NCBI GenBank assembly: GCA_029936815.1
Contig: JAPYRX010000011.1
Span: 1 to 42,025, forward strand
From: Dehalococcoidia bacterium
Lineage (GTDB): Bacteria; Chloroflexota; Dehalococcoidia; Lucifugimonadales; GCA-002694895
Length of the DNA stretch: 42,025 nt
Reading direction: 5' to 3'
Shown here: positions 35,758 to 42,025 of the stretch, piece by piece
How the letters are laid out: each line of letters begins with the position of its first letter
Numbering within the stretch: position 1 is the first letter of the stretch
Translations under genes and position numbers: made by a program
Notes under the pieces: generated by a model
The model's database searches: none
Told to the model about the DNA's origin: nothing
Seen by the model: only the letters and a program-made list of their open reading frames with translations

Positions 35758-36288
35758 TTATTTTGGGAGATCCGAAACAATGTCATCAGATTCTCTCCAC
35801 CAAATTGTAATCGGGTTAATATTCCTTGATAGATCGAATATCATCCATCCTGTTACTTCAAACCCTTTGTTAAGCTCAATATGTCCATTAAGCATAGGAG
35901 TGAATTTGTCTAGTTCGGATTCTAGGGTAGACGTGGAAACAGAACTTTTATATGGATCTATGTTCCATCCTCTACTACCACCTCTATCTCCTAATTCTGC
36001 TGCTTCGGTATCTATATATAATGGCACATAAGTTACAGTATCATTAATTATTCTTACTTTTACTGCGACTAATTTGTTATTGAGTTTTGGTTTGATTAAT
36101 CTTATATTTCCTTCGGTGTCAGTGAAAGTTATTCTATCTCTAACTATAGGAGGTGACGTTTCAATAGCTATTGTTCTCCCCTTAGTTATAGATAACGAAG
36201 AATCGTCATTGGAACAGCTTATTAATCCAAAGAGAAGTATCGTTAACAACATAGATATTTGTATATAAATTTTAACTGTCTTGATCAT
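35758..36288 (-). CDS. Lipoprotein of unknown function
   Basis: 176 residues. A signal peptide ends in the lipobox GLISC with Cys25, so the protein is lipid-anchored. The mature part is beta-rich, with blocks [34 protein letters not shown] and [10 protein letters not shown], and could be an immunoglobulin-like or DUF4352-like sandwich; I do not recognise a named family. It lies 7 bases after the cysteine desulfurase stop and 77 bases before thioredoxin on the same strand, suggesting co-transcription. The start is ATG. Confidence 0.75.
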   Translation of the reverse strand: MIKTVKIYIQISMLLTILLFGLISCSNDDSSLSITKGRTIAIETSPPIVRDRITFTDTEGNIRLIKPKLNNKLVAVKVRIINDTVTYVPLYIDTEAAELGDRGGSRGWNIDPYKSSVSTSTLESELDKFTPMLNGHIELNKGFEVTGWMIFDLSRNINPITIWWRESDDIVSDLPK

Positions 36289-36295
36289 TTTTATT

Positions 36296-37471
36296 TTATT
36301 TATTAATAATTTCAGGTGTATTCATTTTAATTCTTTTTAGAATTTTATCAATTATGAATAAAAATTCTATGATTTCATTTTCAAAATTATACCTTCCTAA
36401 GCTAATTCTAATAGTGTTAAGGGCCAATTTAGCACTTATACCTATAGCTTGAAGAACATGAGATGGTTCTAGTGAATTACTAGTACATGCACTACCGTTA
36501 GATATGCATACATCTTCTATGTCCAAAGCAGATATTAAATCGTCTGCCCTTATATTTGGAATAGTAAGGTTTATTATATTTGGAAGGCTTTGTAAAGGGT
36601 GTCCATTTAGAATTATTTCAGGATGATTTTGCTTAAGTTGATTAATTATTTTGTTTTTTAATTTTGATACTTTTAAGTAAAGTTGTTTTTTTTCATCTTC
36701 TGCTAATTGAATTGCCTGTGCAGCAGCAGAAATAAAAGCTATATTTTCAGTTCCTGATCTTTTTTGCCTTTCTTGCCCTCCCCCTGTTATCAACGGTTCA
36801 AAAGGAGTGCCATTTTTCATGTATAGAACTCCAATTCCTTTTGGTCCATTAAATTTATGTGCAGAAAGGCTTAATAAATCAACTCCTAATTCTTCTATAT
36901 TTAAATCTAGAAAAGGAGCTGCTTGTATGGCATCTGTATGAAAAAGAGGAAATCGTGAACCTTTATTTTTAATTTTTTTTAGAGCTTGTCCAATTTCTTT
37001 TATTGGATTAATGGCTCCTATTTCATTGTTAGCATAAATTATAGATATAAGTATAGTATTTTCCTTGATCGCAGAAAGTACAGATTCTTTTGATACCATT
37101 CCATATTTGTCAGTCGGCAGGTAAGTTACATCAAACCCTTGTTTTTCCAAACTATTACATGTATGTAAAACTGCATGATGTTCTGTTGTAGTTGTAATTA
37201 TATGGTTTCCTAAATTTTCCAACGCCTTCGCAGGGCCTTTAATTGCAGTATTGTCTGACTCGGTTCCACCGCTTGTAAAAACAATTTCATTTTCCTGGCA
37301 ATTAAGAATTCCTGAAAAAATTTTTCGAGCCTTATCAATCGCGATTCTAGATTTTCTTGCAGGAGTATACGGACTTGAAGGGTTTGCAAAAGAATTAACT
37401 AATTCTTCATTTATTACACTTAATACTTCATCTCTAATTTGAGTTGAAGCAGCATTGTCTAGATAAATCAT
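36296..37471 (-). CDS. Cysteine desulfurase, class I (NifS/IscS)
   Basis: 391 residues. A PLP enzyme that removes sulphur from cysteine for Fe-S clusters, thiouridine or other cofactors. The PLP lysine is Lys206 in SAHKFNGPKG, His98 and His99 lie in TTEHHAVLH, and the catalytic loop Cys329 is in NGSACTSNS, the class I form. No iscU, iscR or iscA is adjacent. Such enzymes can also release selenium from selenocysteine, which is of interest because the tRNA-Sec lies 0.9 kb downstream on the same strand, but this link is only inferred. The gene heads the minus-strand run. Confidence 0.93.
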   Translation of the reverse strand: MIYLDNAASTQIRDEVLSVINEELVNSFANPSSPYTPARKSRIAIDKARKIFSGILNCQENEIVFTSGGTESDNTAIKGPAKALENLGNHIITTTTEHHAVLHTCNSLEKQGFDVTYLPTDKYGMVSKESVLSAIKENTILISIIYANNEIGAINPIKEIGQALKKIKNKGSRFPLFHTDAIQAAPFLDLNIEELGVDLLSLSAHKFNGPKGIGVLYMKNGTPFEPLITGGGQERQKRSGTENIAFISAAAQAIQLAEDEKKQLYLKVSKLKNKIINQLKQNHPEIILNGHPLQSLPNIINLTIPNIRADDLISALDIEDVCISNGSACTSNSLEPSHVLQAIGISAKLALNTIRISLGRYNFENEIIEFLFIIDKILKRIKMNTPEIINK

Positions 37472-37563
37472 TTTTAAATAGTAGGAAATTATATATTAAT
37501 TAAATTTTATAAATAATATTATAGTTGAATAAATTTATAATTGAATGGTTATTGGATATATAT

Positions 37564-37836
37564 ATGACAACAAATAAGAAATCAAATAAATCTGATTTGT
37601 CAAAAATAATAATAACACTTTTTAGTATTTCAGGTTTCCTTAGCGGCATACTTTTAGGAGTTGGTTTTGTTTCAATATTATTTATTACATTCTTAATGAT
37701 TATTGGTATATTTTATGTAAGATCTGACGAACAATATGGAAATGTATACATTGGAGATAATTCAATCAAGTTTTTATCTTCTGTTACTTGTTTATTATTG
37801 TGGATTCTAGGATTTATGGTAAATTCGTTAATTTGA
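37564..37836 (+). CDS. Small three-helix membrane protein
   Basis: 90 residues from this ATG. An in-frame TTG at 37525 would add 13 residues; the ATG fits better because it gives a polar Lys-rich cytoplasmic start (MTTNKKSNKSDLSK). Three membrane segments follow at about 15-33, 35-53 and 68-88, with a short polar loop (RSDEQYGNVYIGDNS) between the second and third. Function unknown. It is divergent from the cysteine desulfurase and ends 8 bases before the hydroxy-acid dehydrogenase, so the two may be co-transcribed. Confidence 0.65.
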   Translation: MTTNKKSNKSDLSKIIITLFSISGFLSGILLGVGFVSILFITFLMIIGIFYVRSDEQYGNVYIGDNSIKFLSSVTCLLLWILGFMVNSLI

Positions 37837-37844
37837 TATAGAAT

Positions 37845-38996
37845 ATGTTTGGAAATATAAAAAATTGCAACAACACTGAAGATTTTAGGAGATTAGCAAA
37901 ATCTAAACTCCCTTCACCTATTTTTCATTATATTGATGGAGGAGCGGATGATGAAATAACTATGAAAAGAAATACCGAATCATATGAAAACTGTGATTTG
38001 ATTCCTAACGTTTTAAGAGGTGTTGAAGATGTTGATATTTCTACAACGGTAATGGGTCAAAATATAGATATGCCATTATTTTGTTCCCCAACAGCTGCTC
38101 AAAGATTATTTCATTACCAAGGAGAAAGAGCAGTATCTAAAGCGGCCGAGAAATTTGGTACAATGTTTGGAATTTCATCTTTGGGAACAGTTGGGTTAGA
38201 AGAAATTGGATCGAATATTAAAACACCAAAAATGTTTCAATTATATTATCATAAAGATAGAGGGTTAACTGATAGTATGCTGGAAAGATGCCATGCTGCT
38301 AATTTCGATGTGTTAGCACTTACGGTGGACACTATTGTTACGGGGAATAGAGAAAGAGATTTGAGAACTGGATTTACTATGCCAATGAGGTTGGCACTTG
38401 AAAGTATTTTGAGCTTTGCAACACATCCTTCATGGGCAATAAATTATTTTATAAGAGAAAAATTTGACCTTCCCATTCTTAAAGATCATATACCAGAAGC
38501 AAATTTTGCAATTAGTCTGTCAGATTATTTTTCTAAAATGTTAGATCAGTCAATGAATTGGAAAGATGCGGAAGAATTAAGGAAAAAATGGGGTAAAGAT
38601 TTTTGCCTTAAAGGAATTATGAGTGTAGAAGATGCGAAAAGAGCAGTTGATATTGGAGCTACAGGTATAATTTTATCTAATCATGGCGGGAGGCAGCTTG
38701 ATGGCAGTAGATCACCATTTGATCAATTGTCCGAAATTGTTGATGCAGTGGGAGACAAAATAGATATTATATGTGAGGGAGGCATCACAAGAGGAACACA
38801 CGTTCTCAAAGCTTTAAGCTTAGGAGCAAAAGCTTGCAGTGGAGGAAGAATGTATCTTTATGCTTTGGCTGCAGGAGGGCAAAAAGGAGTTGAGAAAGCA
38901 CTTTCAAACATGAAAAATGAAATGATTAGAGATATGAAGTTAATGGGCTGTACCAAATTATCAGATTTGTCTAGAAAAAATATTCGTTTTAGATAA
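37845..38996 (+). CDS. FMN-dependent alpha-hydroxy acid dehydrogenase/oxidase
   Basis: 383 residues of the lactate/glycolate/mandelate oxidising family. The active-site base His280 lies in SNHGGRQLDG, Lys256 in CLKGIMS, and QLYYHKDRG at 132-140 supplies FMN-site tyrosines. The inserted segment at about 175-230 (MRLALESILSFATHPSWA) is characteristic of membrane-associated LldD/MdlB-type dehydrogenases that pass electrons to quinone. It converts an L-2-hydroxy acid to the keto acid. L-lactate, glycolate or mandelate are all possible. The 3' end overlaps the convergent glycerate kinase gene by 8 bases. Confidence 0.9.
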   Translation: MFGNIKNCNNTEDFRRLAKSKLPSPIFHYIDGGADDEITMKRNTESYENCDLIPNVLRGVEDVDISTTVMGQNIDMPLFCSPTAAQRLFHYQGERAVSKAAEKFGTMFGISSLGTVGLEEIGSNIKTPKMFQLYYHKDRGLTDSMLERCHAANFDVLALTVDTIVTGNRERDLRTGFTMPMRLALESILSFATHPSWAINYFIREKFDLPILKDHIPEANFAISLSDYFSKMLDQSMNWKDAEELRKKWGKDFCLKGIMSVEDAKRAVDIGATGIILSNHGGRQLDGSRSPFDQLSEIVDAVGDKIDIICEGGITRGTHVLKALSLGAKACSGGRMYLYALAAGGQKGVEKALSNMKNEMIRDMKLMGCTKLSDLSRKNIRFR

Positions 38997-40116
38997 TATT
39001 GTCTGTAATTAATTTATATGCTTGTTCTTGAATTAATCTTTTAGCATTTTTAGTTGCAAATTCTATTTCGTTTTGATTTCCACATAATGGATATATTTTT
39101 TTAATACCTTCTTTGTAAACTTTTTCATAATTATCACCTAATATTCCACAAATTGCGTAAACAGGAATATTATATTTTTTTGCAATTCTTGCTACCGCTA
39201 TTGGAGCTTTATTGTTAATTGTCTGAAAATCTATTTGGCCTTCTCCAGTAATTACTATATCAATGTTTTTACAATATTTTTCAAATTCAAGATATTCTAA
39301 AATTATTTTCGAACCTGATTCAAGTCGCCCATTTAAAAAATACATTGCAGCTGCTCCGATCCCACCAGCTGCGCCGCTTCCTGGAATTGAAGATATTTTA
39401 GTTTTACTTAGTTCATCAATGATATTTCCATAGTTTTTCATATGATTATCAATTAATTTTATTTGTGTTGAATTAAATCCTTTTTGTGGTCCAAATGCGT
39501 AAGTAGCTCCATTTTCACCATAAAGAGGATTATTCACATCACATGCGATTTGAAATGTGGAATTTTGTATTCTTTTATCCATCTTATCCAAATTTATTTC
39601 ATACAAATCTTTAAGACCATCGATTCCTTTTTTAATTGAATTTCCATATTTATCTGTACATATCGCCCCTAGCGCTTCTGCCATTCCTAATCCTCCATCA
39701 TTAGTTGCAGAGCCGCCAATACCGATAATAAATTTATTAAACCCATGATCGAGACAATTTTTTATAACTTCTCCCATTCCATAAGTTGTATATTTATGAG
39801 GTTCTAGATTCTTTGAATTCATTAGAGCCAATCCAGATATTTTAGCCATTTCTATAACTGCAGTTTTGTTATCACCTAACGCTCCCCATTGAGTTTGTAT
39901 TACTTTCCCATCAGGTCGTGTTGCATTAGTTTCATATATTTGTCCTTTAGTGATTTCAACTAAAGTTTTAAGAGTATCATCTCCTCCGTCTGCAACTGGA
40001 AGTTTAATTATTTTATGACGATCACTAGATTTCAATATCCCTTTTTCAATATTATTGGCGACTTCTATTGCTGTAACACTACCTTTGAATGCTTGTGGTG
40101 AAATTAATATGTTCAT
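38989..40116 (-). CDS. Glycerate 2-kinase
   Basis: 375 residues of the GarK/GlxK type I glycerate kinase family. The N-terminus ISPQAFKGSVTAIEVAN, the KLPVADGGDDTLKTL block, the GIGGSATNDGGLGMAEALG glycine-rich motif and PGSGAAGGIGAAAMYFL are all clear. It phosphorylates D-glycerate, feeding glyoxylate or sugar-acid breakdown into glycolysis. Beside an FMN hydroxy-acid dehydrogenase, a glycolate/glycerate route is a reasonable guess, but no tartronate enzymes are present. It is divergent from the gamma-glutamyltranspeptidase gene. Confidence 0.92.
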   Translation of the reverse strand: MNILISPQAFKGSVTAIEVANNIEKGILKSSDRHKIIKLPVADGGDDTLKTLVEITKGQIYETNATRPDGKVIQTQWGALGDNKTAVIEMAKISGLALMNSKNLEPHKYTTYGMGEVIKNCLDHGFNKFIIGIGGSATNDGGLGMAEALGAICTDKYGNSIKKGIDGLKDLYEINLDKMDKRIQNSTFQIACDVNNPLYGENGATYAFGPQKGFNSTQIKLIDNHMKNYGNIIDELSKTKISSIPGSGAAGGIGAAAMYFLNGRLESGSKIILEYLEFEKYCKNIDIVITGEGQIDFQTINNKAPIAVARIAKKYNIPVYAICGILGDNYEKVYKEGIKKIYPLCGNQNEIEFATKNAKRLIQEQAYKLITDNII

Positions 40117-40204
40117 ATAGTGTTTAAGTAATTAATAATAAAAAATTATAATGATATTATAGAAAACATTTTGAATAATATACAATATATAGAGAGAGGA
40201 AAAT

Positions 40205-41812
40205 ATGACACATGGAATTATTACTGCACCACAACCAGAGGCAGTAGAAGCTGGGGCAGTAATATTAAAAGAAGGAGGAAACGCTGTTGATGCTGCTATT
40301 TCAAGCGCTCTTGTTCAAACTGTTGTAGATCCCATGATGTGCGGTATTGCCGGATTTGGATCACTACAAATATACTCACCTGAAAAAGATTTTCATGGAT
40401 TTATTGACTTCCATACAACAGCTCCTTATACAGTCAAAGAAGATATGTGGGAAAATCAAATCTCTCATGAAGCTCGAGATGGATTTGGTTTTATATTAAA
40501 GAATCGAGCCAACGAAGTTGGATACGAATCTATAATGACTCCAGGAACACTTAAGGCTTTTTATGAAGCAATTAAAGAATTTGGCACTATGCCTTGGGCT
40601 GATATTGTTCAACCAGCTATTGATTTTTGTGAAGAAGGATTCACAGTAAGTCCTGCTATAGATGAATTTTGGGATAGATCAGGTGGCCTTGGAAGGATAT
40701 CTATGGATGAAAAATTGAGGAGAAATGAAGTTTCTAAAAATATTTTTTTAGATGAACAAGGCAATACATATCCTATAGGAACTAGAATAAAAAATATCGA
40801 TATGAAACAAACATTAGAACTCGTCAAATATGGCGGATCAGATATATTTTATTCAGGCGAAATCGCAAGAAGAATAAACGATGATATGAAATCGAATGGA
40901 GGTTTTCTGTCTGATCGTGACTTGAAAAACTACAAAACAATTCGCAATGAACCTTTATGGGGAAATTATAAAGATTTGAAAATCTCGACAAACCAACCTC
41001 CTGGTGGAGGAATTATGGTAATACAAATGTTAAACATATTAGAACATTTTGATTTGAAATCAATGGGGCATAATAGCCCTGAATATATTTCTACAGTTGC
41101 CGAGGCTATGAAGTATGCAACAATTGATAAAGACTCCAAAGTTGGAGATCCACTGTTCATAAATGTTCCTATTGAAAAAATCACTGATCCCAATTATGCA
41201 TTTGAAATTTCTGAACTCATAAAACAAGGGAAAAAAGCTAATGTAACTAGATATGGAGAAATGAAAGAATCTGAAGATACTACCCATATGGCTGTTATGG
41301 ATGAAAATGGTAATATTGCATCTATGACACATTCATTAGGAATGCCATCAGGAGTTATAACAGAGGGACTTGGTTTTATGTATAACGGTTGCATGAGTGT
41401 GTTTGATCCAAGACCAGGAATGCCAGGATCTATTGTTCCTGGAAAGAGAAGGTTTACAGCAATGAGTCCGACTATTGTTTTTAAAGATGATAATCCTTAT
41501 ATTATTGTTGGAGCTCCAGGAGGCACTTATATAACCATGGGTATACTACAATCTATACTTAATGTATTAGAATTTGATATGAATATGCAGGAAGCAATTT
41601 CTTCGCCAAGATTTACAGCAAATAGTAACACCATTGATGTAACAAATAGGATACCTAGATATGTTACAAAAAAATTAGAGCAAAAAGGGTATAAGATAAT
41701 ACGAAATCCTTTTAGCTACGGATTTGCAGGGGTTCATGGGATAAGGATAAAAAATGGAGTGTGGGATGGTGGCGCTGACCCTGGAAGAGATGGCATGGTA
41801 TTAATTGTCTAA
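40205..41812 (+). CDS. ggt: Gamma-glutamyltranspeptidase family protein
   Basis: 535 residues of the Ntn-hydrolase gamma-glutamyltransferase family. The proenzyme should cleave itself before Thr359 (EDTTHMAVMDENGN), exposing it as the nucleophile. The small-subunit motif GAPGGTYI lies near the C-terminus. The N-terminus begins directly with MTHGIITAPQPEAVEAG and has no signal peptide, so it should act in the cytoplasm, unlike the periplasmic E. coli enzyme. It hydrolyses or transfers gamma-glutamyl groups from glutathione-like substrates, or acts on other amides. GAGAGAGG gives a strong ribosome site before the ATG. Confidence 0.92.
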   Translation: MTHGIITAPQPEAVEAGAVILKEGGNAVDAAISSALVQTVVDPMMCGIAGFGSLQIYSPEKDFHGFIDFHTTAPYTVKEDMWENQISHEARDGFGFILKNRANEVGYESIMTPGTLKAFYEAIKEFGTMPWADIVQPAIDFCEEGFTVSPAIDEFWDRSGGLGRISMDEKLRRNEVSKNIFLDEQGNTYPIGTRIKNIDMKQTLELVKYGGSDIFYSGEIARRINDDMKSNGGFLSDRDLKNYKTIRNEPLWGNYKDLKISTNQPPGGGIMVIQMLNILEHFDLKSMGHNSPEYISTVAEAMKYATIDKDSKVGDPLFINVPIEKITDPNYAFEISELIKQGKKANVTRYGEMKESEDTTHMAVMDENGNIASMTHSLGMPSGVITEGLGFMYNGCMSVFDPRPGMPGSIVPGKRRFTAMSPTIVFKDDNPYIIVGAPGGTYITMGILQSILNVLEFDMNMQEAISSPRFTANSNTIDVTNRIPRYVTKKLEQKGYKIIRNPFSYGFAGVHGIRIKNGVWDGGADPGRDGMVLIV

Positions 41813-41924
41813 ATTAAACACTAAGGATTGAGAGTTTTAGAAGTAAATTTTTTTCTATTATACTTAAATACCTCTTTTCCAATATTGTTTTTCATTCAAA
41901 TGCATAAATATAGCAATTAAATGC

Positions 41925-41953
41925 TTGAGAAGAGATTAATATATTCATATATT
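41925..41953 (+). promoter_or_regulatory. Predicted promoter of the gene at the window end
   Basis: TTGAGA (41925-41930) and TATATT (41948-41953) are separated by exactly 17 bases, 44 bases upstream of the ATG at 41997. The rest of the 41813-41996 gap shows no open frame or strong hairpin. Assigned by eye in AT-rich DNA. Confidence 0.45.
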
Positions 41954-41996
41954 TTGAACTGAGAATAATTAATATATTTAACAAAAGGATATTTTT

Positions 41997-42025
41997 ATGA
42001 GTATAGAAGACATCAAGAAGAAAGT
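41997..42025 (+). CDS. Start of a gene cut by the window end
   Basis: ATG preceded by AAAAGGA at 8-base spacing opens a frame MSIEDIKKKV that runs off the window. It has its own likely promoter. The product cannot be identified from ten residues. Confidence 0.6.

Overview
The window is a gene-dense, AT-rich bacterial chromosome segment carrying about 36 genes with very short gaps. No stretch longer than about 300 bases lacks a gene. The longest gaps are about 160-185 bases: 10482-11032 (occupied mostly by the cupin gene), 13310-13478 and 41813-41996. There are no insertion sequences, phage genes, CRISPR arrays or rRNA genes, and no recognisable transcription factor. Gene content points to a free-living, streamlined heterotroph that lives on small organic acids: two TPP-dependent alpha-keto-acid enzymes, Ldh2-type and FMN-type hydroxy-acid dehydrogenases, a CaiB/BaiF CoA-transferase, an HpcH aldolase, prpD/B/C, glycerate kinase, gamma-glutamyltranspeptidase and several MFS carriers. 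This mix resembles SAR202-like marine Chloroflexota, but that assignment is an inference from general knowledge and is not proven by the sequence.

Layout. Bases 2-718: the 3' part of a protein built of 20-residue repeats, closed by a strong hairpin. 770-3346 (minus): an MFS carrier and a membrane-anchored coiled-coil trypsin-like protease. 3430-7080: a YqeK-like HD hydrolase, a YfcE-like phosphoesterase, a CoA-transferase, an SDR and a small membrane protein. 7158-12211 (plus): cmk, plsC, glmS, a 36-residue small protein, a cupin and an MFS carrier. 12218-13309 (minus): an Ldh2 dehydrogenase. 13479-17321 (plus): a complete ferric-iron ABC importer (lipoprotein, fused permease, ATPase) with a 16-bp palindrome over its likely -10 box. 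17314-21065 (minus): an MFS carrier, an alpha/beta hydrolase and an acetolactate-synthase-like TPP enzyme. 21207-24553: fumC, then on the minus strand a CCA-adding-type nucleotidyltransferase and an HpcH aldolase. 24656-28854 (plus): prpD-prpB-prpC with ATGA start/stop overlaps, then a Cof-type HAD phosphatase. 28851-32364: a conserved-looking unknown gene, then pyrD-mutL. 32366-37471 (minus): cysteine desulfurase, lipoprotein, thioredoxin, a selenocysteine tRNA, a UMF1-type MFS carrier and a benzoylformate-decarboxylase-like TPP enzyme. 37564-41812: a small membrane protein, an FMN hydroxy-acid dehydrogenase, glycerate kinase (minus) and gamma-glutamyltranspeptidase. A new gene begins at 41997 and is cut by the window edge.

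The most notable item is the 95-nt tRNA-Sec at 35254-35348 (minus). It has an 8-bp acceptor stem, a 6-bp D stem with a 4-nt loop, a UCA anticodon and a long variable arm. It implies selenocysteine use, although no selenoprotein is visible in this window. Translation starts at TTG in at least six genes, several supported by Shine-Dalgarno sequences. One MFS gene (11033-12211) appears to be missing its N-terminus through a one-base frameshift or a non-standard start.
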